A stretch of 64,000 bases of DNA from DASWIG01 sp965371445 (GCA_965371445.1 CBDUYN010000025.1:15776-79775); one strand, 5' to 3'; shown: positions 36,265 through 44,878, counted from the first letter of the stretch. The notes: generated from the letters alone by a model not told the origin. Made by a program: numbers and translations.

Positions 36265-36425
36265 TGGAGGTTGTATCCGTAAGTGTTGGCAAGCCGCGTT
36301 TCGTCACAATCGGCGGCAAGAAACAGGGTTCTTCAAGGAGCCGGCGAGCGGGCGAGTCATGGTTCGGCGTCTCAACGTCGATGGCGATGCCCAAGGCGAC
36401 CTCCGCGGTCGCGATAAGTTTGTTC
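36265..36425 (+). pseudogene. Frameshifted 5' fragment of a MOSC-domain gene
   Basis: The first part reads MEVVSVSVGKPRFVTIGGKK; after a frame change it continues TGFFKEPASGRVMVRRLNV and DGDAQGDLRG. That parallels the start of the MOSC-reductase at 20779 (GIFKEPVDGRVMLRTLNLDGDGQADLKG). Everything after the first approximately 55 residues is missing. It sits directly in front of the DoxX gene. Confidence 0.75.
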
Positions 36426-36455
36426 TCATGCCAAGCCCAAGAAAGGAGAAAGACC

Positions 36456-36938
36456 ATGAATGCTGACCTACCAGCCCAGGGGTGGTTCGGTTCCGGGGAG
36501 ACGTTGACCAAATTGCAGCAAACGCGGGCCAGCTATTCTGCCGCCGCAATCCGTATCCTTCTGGGGCTACTCTTCCTGTCGACAGGCGTTATGAAGTTCG
36601 CCGTTCCCGATCTCCGCTCGGCGTTTTCCGGCCAGCTAACTGCAGCTGGCATCCCGTTCCATTCACTCAATATGTGGGTGGTGCCGGCGGCTGAGATCGG
36701 CGTCGGCGTACTCTTCATCTTGGGGTTTCTGTCGCGGCTGGCCAGCCTCTCTGCAATTGTGATGATGGTGGTCGCGACCTACGTCCACTTGGTCGTGGAT
36801 GATCCCATGCTGTTCCCTTTGCAGCCAGAAAAGCCGATCATCCCGGCCATTGCCATTGCCCTCTGCCTCTATGTCATAGGGATCGGGAGCGGATTGTGGA
36901 GCCTTGACCTTCGCGGAAAGCCAGCGTCCGAACCTTGA
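36456..36938 (+). CDS. DoxX-family membrane protein
   Basis: 160 aa from the ATG at 36456, supported by AAAGGAG 7 bases upstream. Four hydrophobic segments are seen (AAAIRILLGLLFLSTGVMKF, WVVPAAEIGVGVLFILGFL, ASLSAIVMMVVATYVHLVV, IIPAIAIALCLYVIGIG), the usual DoxX layout with GxxKF after TM1. DoxX-type proteins are associated with quinone or thiosulfate redox functions in the inner membrane; the specific role here is unknown. Composition is less GC-biased than the neighbours. Confidence 0.8.
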   Translation: MNADLPAQGWFGSGETLTKLQQTRASYSAAAIRILLGLLFLSTGVMKFAVPDLRSAFSGQLTAAGIPFHSLNMWVVPAAEIGVGVLFILGFLSRLASLSAIVMMVVATYVHLVVDDPMLFPLQPEKPIIPAIAIALCLYVIGIGSGLWSLDLRGKPASEP

Positions 36939-36947
36939 TCTCGGACG

Positions 36948-37300
36948 TCAGCGTGCGGTGCACCGGGCAGCGAGCTCGGCTTCGAGCTCCTCGATCCGTT
37001 TCTCGAGCTTCTCGATCACGGGGGCGAGCTCATCCTCCGTGAAGCGCGGTCGGATGTGCTGGGGGCAGTTCACGTCCCAGGCCTCGACATGGAACACGAC
37101 GGCGCGCTCGCCGCGTCCTCCGTAGTCCGGATCGACCAGGCGGGCCAGCAACTCGGGATCGTCCTCGATACCTTCCGCCCGGCCCCAGATCTTGGCGCGC
37201 CGGCGGTTCGGGTAGTCCATGAGGAAGAGAAAGGCCTGGTCGTTCTCGGAGAGATTGCCCACCGAGATGTACTGCCGATTGCCCGAGTAGTCCGCAAAAG
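36948..37300 (-). pseudogene. PNPOx-family flavoprotein gene lacking its 5' half
   Basis: The frame reads FADYSGNRQYISVGNLSEND, FLMDYPNRRRAKIWGR, VVFHVEAWDVNCPQHI and RFTEDELAPVIEKLEKR. This is the C-terminal two-thirds of pyridoxamine 5'-phosphate-oxidase-like flavin-binding proteins. The N-terminal part is replaced by the 5' end of a Ser/Thr kinase gene in another frame. A shorter copy of the 3' end is at 10412-10530. Confidence 0.75.
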
Positions 37301-37344
37301 CGACCATCCCGCCATCGCCACCGTGATCGTCGACGGTGACGTGT

Positions 37345-37648
37345 GCACGGCCGTGAGCCCGGCGGCGGCCCGTGCCTCGCGTACGAGCCGTTCGTGGTCC
37401 TCGGGATCGGCGGCGTCGCCGGGCTGCAGAAGCTTGACGGCGACCCGGCGCCGGAGCTCGGGATCCTCGGCGAGGAAGACCTCACCCATACCGCCGGCAC
37501 CAAGCCGTCGGAGGAGCCGGTAGTGTCCGATCGTCTGCGGTTGCTCGCTGCCCTCCTTGTCCACGATGACGGCTCCACGATTCTTGAGAGCATACCTCCA
37601 TCCCAGGCCCTGGCGCATCGGCTCGCGCGATCGGGAGCGTTGCGTCAC
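37345..37648 (-). pseudogene. 5' fragment of a Pkn-type Ser/Thr kinase
   Basis: It encodes IGHYRLLRRLGAGGMGEVFL and RRRVAVKLLQPGDAADPEDH, the kinase glycine loop and catalytic Lys region, up to ARAAAGL. It then breaks at about 37345 into the PNPOx fragment. The HRD and DFG motifs are absent, so no kinase can be made. Confidence 0.75.
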
Positions 37649-37950
37649 CGGAAGCAGTGCTGCGTAGCACCACCCTGCACCCCCCGTCCGCCAAGGCCGT
37701 GCTCCGCAGGAGCGATGAGCTCCTTCATCCGGCGGCCCAGCCCACGCTCAGGCGTAGCTGGCGACCGCGGTTCGTCACCGCCCCTTGGCGAGCACGTGGA
37801 CGAGCATCTGAAAGGCTTCGAGGAGCGTTGATCCTCCTCGGCCGAGCGTATAGGATCCCCCGAGAGCTAACCGTACACGCCGCGCCGGGGCTGTCGCTGC
37901 AACGGCATCTTGGCTCCCCGGTGGTGATCGGCGGTCTTGGAGAGGAAATC
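37649..37950. other. Spacer with no assignable gene
   Basis: A plus-strand tail (GEHVDEHLKGFEER then a stop at 37829-37831) might be another fragment. I recognise nothing else. Confidence 0.3.
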
Positions 37951-38028
37951 ATGTCTGACACCAGTGACATCCCGGCCGGTATCCGCATGAAGGGCGGCGT
38001 GGCCTTCGTGCATAGGGAGCGCAAGTGA
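37951..38028 (+). CDS. Possible 25-aa small protein
   Basis: MSDTSDIPAGIRMKGGVAFV then HRERK. The ATG is preceded by GGAGAGG at a good distance and the stop is one base before the next gene, which suggests translation coupled with it. I know no family. It could also be a leader peptide or chance. Confidence 0.35.
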   Translation: MSDTSDIPAGIRMKGGVAFVHRERK

Positions 38029-38029
38029 C

Positions 38030-38452
38030 ATGGCGGCCGGGCGTCGGAAGATATCCGAAGCATTCCTCGAGTTCTCGCTGCCGATCCTGCGCGGAATGAC
38101 GATCGACACCAGCGAGCAGGAGATCGAGCATGTCCTGAAGTTGGCGTTCACCGTCTGGAACTCTGTGATCATGGACCAGGTCAACGGCAACGACCGCTGG
38201 ATCGAGTATCTCCAGGAGCTCATGGCTGAAGACCCTCTGACGTGGGCGATCGTTACCGATCTGATACACCGGAAGCGTACGCTCTTCGGTGACGAGAAGC
38301 TCCTGATCGGCAACTATCGAGTCACGCGCAAGGGCGATGAACTCAACCTCTGGGCGGAGGCGCGGGAAGCGGTGAAGAGCGATGGGCCGAGGCGCGCCCA
38401 CGGGCCGAAAACGAGGGCTTCACCCAAGAGGGTTCCGCGGAAAGGCAGATGA
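38030..38452 (+). CDS. Hypothetical protein, first of an overlapping pair
   Basis: 140 aa, acidic to neutral core with a Lys/Arg-rich tail (RRAHGPKTRASPKRVPRKGR). It is predicted helical, with no signal or transmembrane segment and no motif I recognise (SEAFLEFSLPILRGMTIDTS, WIEYLQELMAEDPLTWAIVT). Its stop overlaps the next ATG (ATGA at 38449-38452), so the two proteins probably act together. The basic tail suggests nucleic-acid binding, which is inference. Confidence 0.6.
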   Translation: MAAGRRKISEAFLEFSLPILRGMTIDTSEQEIEHVLKLAFTVWNSVIMDQVNGNDRWIEYLQELMAEDPLTWAIVTDLIHRKRTLFGDEKLLIGNYRVTRKGDELNLWAEAREAVKSDGPRRAHGPKTRASPKRVPRKGR

Positions 38453-39030
38453 CAGTTGAAGAAGAATACAAGGCGGTAAACGAGATGCTGAAGCTTCTCG
38501 GCGACGAGCCGATCCCGATGCCCCAGTCGGGGACCGATCGGGAGAAGCTGAAGCACCTTCTGGATTCGTATCTTGAGATCCTCCTTGCCAAGGTGCCCAG
38601 GTACGCAAAGCTTCCAGACGTCCGGCTCCAGGTGAATCTGCTTTCGGTGGTTCTAGCGAAGAGCCGAAAGAAGGGCTTTCCCGCCGCTCTCGTTGAGGGC
38701 CTTCTCCCTCTGGGCTTGACGGCGGCTCTTGATGCGGTTGCCGCAGACGTTCATATCACACCAGCGGCGCCCGCGGTTTCGTGGGTCGATGAAAAAGCGA
38801 GCGGCGGCCGTCTTCGAGCGGACTCTAAAGCTGCGGACGCGCCCAGGCGACGCCTGTCTCCGCCGGAGCCTGATCTGCCTTCGGCGGTGATACCGGCAAG
38901 GCTGTGCTGTAGCCGTTGGACGAGCAGCGTTTCCCGGCGCTGGGTGGTCTCGGTCTTCGTGGCGATCTCAAGCGCCTGCCGGGCTCCGACGACGATCACC
39001 AGCCGCTTGCCGCGAGTGATCGCGGTGTAG
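38449..39030 (+). CDS. Hypothetical protein, second of the pair, with altered 3' end
   Basis: The first approximately 105 residues (MTVEEEYKAVNEMLKLLGDE, then SGTDREKLKHLLDSYLEIL, VVLAKSRKKGFPAALVEGLL) look like a compact helical protein coupled to the gene before. Beyond about 38760 the frame runs through an ABATE fragment and the antisense of the RecD2 3' end, where codons no longer look genuine. The original stop has probably been lost. Function unknown. Confidence 0.5.
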   Translation: MTVEEEYKAVNEMLKLLGDEPIPMPQSGTDREKLKHLLDSYLEILLAKVPRYAKLPDVRLQVNLLSVVLAKSRKKGFPAALVEGLLPLGLTAALDAVAADVHITPAAPAVSWVDEKASGGRLRADSKAADAPRRRLSPPEPDLPSAVIPARLCCSRWTSSVSRRWVVSVFVAISSACRAPTTITSRLPRVIAV

Positions 39031-41060
39031 AGGAGGTTTCTCTGCAGCATCACGAAGTGCTGCGAGTGCAGCACGATCACCACGCACGGGAACTCACTGC
39101 CCTGGGACTTGTGGATCGTGACGGCATAGGCCAGCTCCAACTCCTCGAGCCGGCTCGGCGGATAGTCGACGACACGGCCGTCGAGCTCCACCAGGACCCG
39201 CTGCTCCGTCGAGTCGAATCCGGCGATGGTTCCGATCTCGCCGTTGAAGACCTCGAGGTCGTAGTTGTTGCTCGTCTGCATGACCCGGTCCCCCTGGCGA
39301 AAGCGCCGGCCGGCCCACTTCGGAGCCGCCTCCGCGGAGTTCAAAAGCTCCTGCAGTCTGGCGTTCAGATTCTCGACCCCGAGGATCCCGCGGCGCATCG
39401 GTGCGAGGACCTGGATGTCCCGGACGGGGACGAAGCCGAACTTCTTGGGGATCCGGGAGACCACCAGGTCTTCGACTTCCGCGAGGGCCGCCGCCGGATC
39501 CTCCCGGTGCGCGACGAAGAAGTCCGCCGCGTCGGGATCGAGTCCCCGAATCGGCATCTCGCCGTGAATGACCCGGTGAGCATTGACGACGATCAGGCTC
39601 ATTTGCGCCTGGCGGAAGATCTCGGTCAAGCGGACCAGCGGAATCTCTCCTGAATCGATCAGGTCCCCAAGCACCCGCCCGGGACCGACCGAGGGCAATT
39701 GGTCGACGTCGCCGACGAAGATCAGGCGGGCCGAGTCGGGGAGGGCTTGGAGCAGGTGCCGGGCGAGCGGCGTGTCGAGCATCGACGCCTCGTCGATCAC
39801 CAGGAGATCCGCCTCGAGGGGGTTCTCCTCGTCGCGGGTGAAGTCATGCCCCTGGTACCCCAGCAAGCGGTGAATGGTCTTGGCCTCGCGCCCCGTCGCC
39901 TCGCTCAGGCGTTTCGCGGCCCGGCCGGTGGGAGCGGCGAGCTCGACGGTCAGGCCGGCCAGCGAGGCGACGTACACGATCCCCTTCGTCAAGGTGGTCT
40001 TGCCGGTGCCGGGACCGCCGGTCAGGACCATCACTTTGCTCGCCACCATCTCTCGCAGGGTCTCGCGCTGGGCCTCGGCGAGCTCGATGCGCTCCTGGGT
40101 CTCGAAGCTGCCGATCGCCACCTCGACGTCGACTTTGAGCGGCGGGGCCGCTGCGGCGAGGAGCGCCTCGAGACGCTTTGCGACGGTCCGTTCGGCGACC
40201 TCGAGCCGGCGCAGGTAGATCGCCTGCCCGGCGGCTCTGAGGCGGTCGGATTCAAGCTCCGTCTTGATCGCCGAGCTCACCAGGGCGTCCCCGACGGCCA
40301 GGAGCTCCCGGGTACGCCCGCAAAGCTCCTCGTGTCGAAGGAACATGTGACCTTCCCTGGCGCTCGCTTCTTCGAGGCTGTGGAGCGTCCCGGCTCCGGC
40401 GCGCTGCGGAGAGTCGCGGGGGAGCCCCTGGGCCCTGGCGATCGCGTCGGCGCGGTGAAAGCCGATGCCCCGGACTTCCGTCAGGCGGTAAGGGTTTTTT
40501 CGGACGACGTCGATCGCCTGGTCTGCGAAGCGTTGGTAGATTTTGACCGCGTAGGCCGAGGAAATCCCGTAGCCCTGGAGGAAGATCATCGCGTCCCGAA
40601 TCTTCCGGGTGTCTTTGAAGGCCTCGAGGATCTGCCTCTTGCGCTTCTTGCCGATACCGTGGACTTCGACCAGGCGATCCGGTTCCTTGTCGAGGACGCC
40701 GAGCGTCTCATGCTCGAATTTCTTGACGATCCGCTTGGCCAGCTTCGAGTCGATGCCGTCGATGAAGCCGGCGAGATAGCGCTCGATTCCTTCGAGGCTC
40801 GCGGGTTCGACGGGAGTGAAGGACGAAGCTTTGAACTGCCGCCCGAACTTGGGATGCTCGACCCAGTCGCCACCGAATTGGAGGTGGTCGCCCGGCCGGA
40901 CACCGAGGAAGGATCCCACCGCCTTGATCCGGCCCGCCCCCTCCGAGTCGACGAGGAGCACACTCCAGCCGGTCTCTTCGTTGCAGTGGAGAATCCGCTC
41001 GACGGCACCCTCGACCGTGACCCTCGACAGCTCGTCACTAAGCGCCAATTGCCGGTCCAT
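38751..41060 (-). CDS. recD2: RecD2-like ATP-dependent 5'-3' DNA helicase
   Basis: 769 aa, within the usual RecD2 size range. An N-terminal OB-like region and helix-hairpin-helix motifs (GIERYLAGFIDGIDSKLAKR, LVEVHGIGKKRKRQILEAF, LTEVRGIGFHRADAIA) precede the helicase core with Walker A VLTGGPGTGKTTL, Walker B LLVIDEASMLD, VGDVDQLPSVGPG and the C-terminal AVTIHKSQGSEFPCVVIVL and LLYTAITRGKR. RecD2 acts in replication-fork and mismatch repair outside RecBCD. The last approximately 35 residues, after LQHSLAGITAEG, are Arg/Ser-rich and overlap the ABATE fragment, so the native stop appears to have been lost and the protein extended. Confidence 0.9.
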   Translation of the reverse strand: MDRQLALSDELSRVTVEGAVERILHCNEETGWSVLLVDSEGAGRIKAVGSFLGVRPGDHLQFGGDWVEHPKFGRQFKASSFTPVEPASLEGIERYLAGFIDGIDSKLAKRIVKKFEHETLGVLDKEPDRLVEVHGIGKKRKRQILEAFKDTRKIRDAMIFLQGYGISSAYAVKIYQRFADQAIDVVRKNPYRLTEVRGIGFHRADAIARAQGLPRDSPQRAGAGTLHSLEEASAREGHMFLRHEELCGRTRELLAVGDALVSSAIKTELESDRLRAAGQAIYLRRLEVAERTVAKRLEALLAAAAPPLKVDVEVAIGSFETQERIELAEAQRETLREMVASKVMVLTGGPGTGKTTLTKGIVYVASLAGLTVELAAPTGRAAKRLSEATGREAKTIHRLLGYQGHDFTRDEENPLEADLLVIDEASMLDTPLARHLLQALPDSARLIFVGDVDQLPSVGPGRVLGDLIDSGEIPLVRLTEIFRQAQMSLIVVNAHRVIHGEMPIRGLDPDAADFFVAHREDPAAALAEVEDLVVSRIPKKFGFVPVRDIQVLAPMRRGILGVENLNARLQELLNSAEAAPKWAGRRFRQGDRVMQTSNNYDLEVFNGEIGTIAGFDSTEQRVLVELDGRVVDYPPSRLEELELAYAVTIHKSQGSEFPCVVIVLHSQHFVMLQRNLLYTAITRGKRLVIVVGARQALEIATKTETTQRRETLLVQRLQHSLAGITAEGRSGSGGDRRRLGASAALESARRRPPLAFSSTHETAGAAGVI
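38803..38838 (+). pseudogene. Short ABATE-domain fragment
   Basis: AAVFERTLKLRT is encoded here, nearly identical in bases to 35217-35253 (AAVFERTPKLRT) on the other strand. Only about 36 bases are shared. Confidence 0.6.
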
Positions 41061-41478
41061 GCCTTGACACTAGCAGTAATCACGGAATCGAATACGATGA
41101 ACAAGGCTCGTGGGACGGAATCGGTCCTTCGCGTCCTGTATCCCGTCGGGCGTCGGCTCACCGGCTCCTTCAAGCTCTCGAAGACATACGTAGAGCGTAG
41201 CGCCGAGATCTTCTCGGCAACGCCCCAAATCAGGAGATTCTGGCGAGGCCGGCGAAGAGCTGACGCCCTAGAATCGATGTCACGGCCCGATCTCGGGCCG
41301 TCCCATACCTGAGGTCGTCCGTGCTCTTGCTAGAGATGCCGCCAGTAGCATCGTCCTTGTGGATTCTGCCGAAGAGGGCATTCGTGCTCAAGATCGGGTG
41401 GCTCAGTCCGGCCTTATTAGCCGCGCAGATGTTTTTGCTCTGCCTCCGCGGCAAGGTTGTCGCGAGACTGAGCTCGAA
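41061..41478. other. Spacer between RecD2 and the efflux adaptor
   Basis: No family is recognisable. A plus-strand frame from 41321 (MLLLEMPPVASSLWILPKRA) contains a hydrophobic stretch but runs through the tandem repeat and the adaptor antisense. I do not call it. Confidence 0.3.
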
Positions 41479-41589
41479 GCCGGATTCCAGAGAGGTCTCC
41501 GCCGGCAAATCCAAGCTCGGGCCGGATTCCAGAGAGGTCTCCGCCGGCAAATCCAAGCTCGGGCCGGATCTCAGAGACGCCTCCGAAGC
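41479..41589. repeat. 42-bp tandem repeat, two full copies and one partial
   Basis: Bases 41479-41520 and 41521-41562 are identical 42-mers (each begins gccggattccagagaggtct). A third, diverged copy starts at 41563. The unit is a multiple of three, but no supported gene covers it. It lies just downstream of the efflux adaptor stop. Confidence 0.85.
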
Positions 41590-41624
41590 GGCGCTGCAGC
41601 GGAGCGTCGTCGCCGGTAGGATCG

Positions 41625-43547
41625 TCACTCCTTGCGATACGACCGCACCGCCTGCCCGTCGCCGAGCTCCTCGTGGCCGTAGACGACCACCTCGTCGCCC
41701 GCTGAGAGGCCGTCCGTGATCTGAACCGTCCGGTCCAGGCGCCGGCCGAGCCCGACTTCGAGGCGATGGGCGACGCCACCGCGCACCACGAAGAGCGCCG
41801 CGCGCCCAGCGCTCTCCTCCACCAAGGCCTCCACCGGGACGAGGAGGCCCTCTTCCTTGCCCTGGATGACACGCAGCCACACGATCATGCCGCTTCGCAG
41901 ACTGAAGTCGGGGTTCTTGAGCCGCGCCTCGACCTCGAAGGTGCGGGTCACCGGATTCGCCGCCGAGCCCAGCCGGCTCACCTCGCCGCGAAAGACGCGG
42001 CCGGGAAAGGCGTCGGTCGTCGCCTCGACGGCCTGGCCCAGCCGCACGCCGACAAAGTCGCGGTCGGCCAAGTCCACCTTGACCAGCACCTCCTCCAGGT
42101 TCTCCAACGTGACCACCGGCGCGCCGGGTACCACGAGCTCTCCCGGGTTGACGAAGGTCCTCGCCAGGACCCCCGAGATGGGGGCGTGGATCGAGGTCTT
42201 CGACAGCTGCTCGCGTAACTGCGCGATCCTCGCCTGGGTCGACCGGTAAGCCGAGTCGAGCGAGAGATAGTGGTTCTTGGCCTGCTCGTAGACCGAGCGC
42301 ACCACCGCGTCCTCGTTGAAGAGTCGCTCCTTGCGTTCGTAATCCGTTTTCGCCAGCTCCACCTGCTCCCGGCTGATCGACGCTTTCGCCGCCTCGATCT
42401 GGTGACGGACGTCGCGGTCGTTGAGACGCACCAAGAGGGCACCTCGCTCGACCCCGGTCCCTTCGGCGGCGGCGACCTCCTCCACCCGCGCGGCGACCTC
42501 CGCGCTGACCGTCGCGGTGCGGTGGGCGCGCACCGAGCCGCTGCCGGAGACCTCGAACACCAGCTCGTCGAGCTCCACCGGGACGACCTGCACGAGAGAG
42601 GCGTCTTCGCTCGCGCCAGCGGCCGGCGATCCGGCGGCGTTCTCCGGCGGCGCCTCCAGGCGGCGGCCGACGAAAAAGGCCCCCGCCACCACCACGAGCA
42701 CCACGACGACGCCAGCGGCCACCGCCAGGTCGCGGCGGCCGTCTCCGGCTCGCCGGTCGAGCACGGCCTCCTCCGCCTGGGCAGACCCCGCCGATCTGGG
42801 GAGAAAGGTCTCTCCGAGGAGGTGGCCCTGATCGGCGAGGTCGAGGATCTCCTCTCGGGCCCGCAGCACCGTCTGCCCGACGACGACCTCGTCGCCGGCC
42901 ACAAGCGGTGACTCGACGATGCGCTCGCCGTTCAACCGGGTGCCGTTCGAGCTCCCGAGGTCGCGGATGAAGAAGCGGCCGCCCCGCGCGGTGACCACCG
43001 CGTGCTGGACAGAGCTCTCGTGGTCCTCCAAGACGAGGTCGGCGCTCGGCGAGCGTCCGATGACGTAGTCCGTGCCGCCGACGAGCTTCAAGCTGAGGTC
43101 CTGACCGCCGAGGCGCCACACGAGGTAGAGGATCGGCACCGCCGGTTCGGCCACGGGCTCGCCGCTCGACCTCACCGTGGGGCCGGCGACCATCTCCGGG
43201 CCCGTCTGGGCCGCGAGCTTCGAGTAGTCGAGGAGAACCGTCTGCTCAGCCGACCGCGGCTCCGGCACGGAGAAAGTGAGGTGGAACTCGCCGATCCTCA
43301 CCTCGACGCCGTTGGTGAGCTCGAGCTCCCGGACCCGCTGGGAGGCGTGGAGCAGGCCGTTGGTGCTGCCCAGATCGACGATCTTGTAGCTCGCGCCCTG
43401 GCGGGTGATCTCCGCATGGCGGCGCGAGCACCCCAGAGAGTCCAGGACCAGATCGTTGTCCGCGTCACGCCCGATCGTGAGCCGCGCCGCGTCGAAGCAA
43501 TGCTTGCTGGGCGGCAGCTGAGGGCATGTCACGGTGATCTCGATCAT
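41625..43547 (-). CDS. RND efflux periplasmic adaptor with two N-terminal FHA domains
   Basis: 640 aa. Residues about 20-95 form one FHA domain (LTIGRDADNDLVLDSLGCSR, RRHAEI, DLGSTNG) and about 150-235 a second (VIGRSPSADLVLEDHESSVQ, QHAVV, DLGSSNGTRLNG). A single transmembrane helix follows near 270-295 (LAVAAGVVVVLVVVAGAFFV). The rest is a HlyD/MFP adaptor: barrel-sandwich halves (TATVSAEVAARVEEVAAAEG, SIHAPISGVLARTFVNPGEL), an alpha-hairpin between them and a beta-barrel end. FHA domains bind phosphothreonine, so the cytoplasmic part could tie the pump to the Ser/Thr kinases of this organism. Its start overlaps the TolC stop (ATGA), and the RND pump diverges from the TolC gene. Confidence 0.9.
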   Translation of the reverse strand: MIEITVTCPQLPPSKHCFDAARLTIGRDADNDLVLDSLGCSRRHAEITRQGASYKIVDLGSTNGLLHASQRVRELELTNGVEVRIGEFHLTFSVPEPRSAEQTVLLDYSKLAAQTGPEMVAGPTVRSSGEPVAEPAVPILYLVWRLGGQDLSLKLVGGTDYVIGRSPSADLVLEDHESSVQHAVVTARGGRFFIRDLGSSNGTRLNGERIVESPLVAGDEVVVGQTVLRAREEILDLADQGHLLGETFLPRSAGSAQAEEAVLDRRAGDGRRDLAVAAGVVVVLVVVAGAFFVGRRLEAPPENAAGSPAAGASEDASLVQVVPVELDELVFEVSGSGSVRAHRTATVSAEVAARVEEVAAAEGTGVERGALLVRLNDRDVRHQIEAAKASISREQVELAKTDYERKERLFNEDAVVRSVYEQAKNHYLSLDSAYRSTQARIAQLREQLSKTSIHAPISGVLARTFVNPGELVVPGAPVVTLENLEEVLVKVDLADRDFVGVRLGQAVEATTDAFPGRVFRGEVSRLGSAANPVTRTFEVEARLKNPDFSLRSGMIVWLRVIQGKEEGLLVPVEALVEESAGRAALFVVRGGVAHRLEVGLGRRLDRTVQITDGLSAGDEVVVYGHEELGDGQAVRSYRKE

Positions 43548-44878
43548 GTCGATCCTCCGAGGACCTTCACGAGCTTCGCCTCGGCCAGGCGCGCCCGGAA
43601 AAGCGCCCGGTCGAGCTCGAGCTCGGCCCCGGCCAGCGCCGTGTGCTCGCCCAGCAGCTCCTCGGCGGTGGCAAACCTCTCACGAAAAGCGCTCACCGTG
43701 ACCCTGTGCTTCTCCTCTTGATAGGCCAGGGCGTGGCGCCGCACCTCGACGCCACTGTAGGCCTCCTCCGTCTCCCGCACGGCCTGCCGGGCCTGGAGGC
43801 GGAGCACCGAGAGCAGCTCTTCGAGCGAGCTCGACTCGAGCTTGCGGCGTGCCGCGGCGCGCTCCATCTCCCCGGCGCCGGCCGTCACGTCTTTGGCGAA
43901 GGGGATCGAGAAGCTCAGGGTGGCGCCGAATTGGCTGCCCTCGAAGAAGGTCTCGTTGTCGATCCAGGCGTAGAAGGCTTCGAGCTTCAGCTTCGGCTTG
44001 AAGTGCGAGCGTCCCGCCCGGTGCATGGTCTCCGCCAGGACCACCCGGAGCTTCGCCTCTTCGACGGCCGGCGCTTGTGCCAGGGCCCGGCGCACGGCTT
44101 CCTCCTCGTCGAACGCCTTCGCCGGCGCCTCCAGAGTGCCGCTCAGGCGGTAGGCGGCGGCCGGCGGCCGGCCCAGCAGGCGGTTGAGAGCCAGGCGCGC
44201 GAAACGCGCGCCGTTCTCGGCTTCGAGGAGACGGTGACGATCGTAGGCGAGGTGGCTCGCGGCGCCCAGCTCTTCCACCTTCAGGGCCTCCTCCGCCGCC
44301 CGCCGCCGTAGGACCGCCCGCTCGGTCTCCTGCGAGCGTTCGACGCTGCGGCGCGCGACCTCCACCGCCCGCTCGGTGAGCAGCACGCCGTAGTAGGCTT
44401 CGGCCATCTCGTAGGAGAGCTCGAGCCGCTCTTGCCGTAGCTTCTGCCCGGCCAGCTGGCGCTCCGTCCTGCTGGCGGCGAGGCGCGACGCCAACGCGCC
44501 GCCCGCGTAGAGCGTCTGGCTCAGCTTCAAGACGCCCACCTGGCTGGTGGAGAAGCTTCCGGCGTCGGTCGGCGGCGCCTCCGGGTTCACCGTCCCCGGC
44601 GCCGCCGGATTGACGAAGCGGGCAAAGAAGACGTCGCCGTCGTAGTCCGCCCAGAACGCCGTCGCGGCGAGCTCCGGCAGAAACTCGGCTCGCGCCACAC
44701 GCTCGCCGCCGGCGGCCAACGCCACGGCCTGACTGGCTGCCGCCAGCCGATGGCTTCGGTCCTGGGCGATCCGCACCGCCTCCTCCAGAGACAGCTCGGG
44801 CTCCGCCGCCATGACGCCAGCCGCACCCCAGAGCGCGGCGACCAGCAAGAGCGACCAGGTTTTTTTTCTCGTCGTCAC
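43544..44878 (-). CDS. TolC-family outer-membrane efflux protein
   Basis: 444 aa with a signal peptide (LLLVAALWGAAGVMAAEP). The TolC pattern of two repeated helical halves is visible (LSLEEAVRIAQDRSHRLAAA; LSYEMAEAYYGVLLTERAVE; AVRRALAQAPAVEEAKLRVV; QARQAVRETEEAYSGVEVRR). It forms the trimeric exit duct of the tripartite pump with the FHA adaptor and RND permease. It is first in a two-gene operon and divergent from the RND gene across 90 bases. Confidence 0.9.
   Translation of the reverse strand: MTTRKKTWSLLLVAALWGAAGVMAAEPELSLEEAVRIAQDRSHRLAAASQAVALAAGGERVARAEFLPELAATAFWADYDGDVFFARFVNPAAPGTVNPEAPPTDAGSFSTSQVGVLKLSQTLYAGGALASRLAASRTERQLAGQKLRQERLELSYEMAEAYYGVLLTERAVEVARRSVERSQETERAVLRRRAAEEALKVEELGAASHLAYDRHRLLEAENGARFARLALNRLLGRPPAAAYRLSGTLEAPAKAFDEEEAVRRALAQAPAVEEAKLRVVLAETMHRAGRSHFKPKLKLEAFYAWIDNETFFEGSQFGATLSFSIPFAKDVTAGAGEMERAAARRKLESSSLEELLSVLRLQARQAVRETEEAYSGVEVRRHALAYQEEKHRVTVSAFRERFATAEELLGEHTALAGAELELDRALFRARLAEAKLVKVLGGST

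Noticed and set aside
41230..43119. 629-aa minus-strand frame overlapping the FHA adaptor
   Set aside because: Gly/Arg-rich shadow. The FHA and HlyD motifs are all in the other frame.
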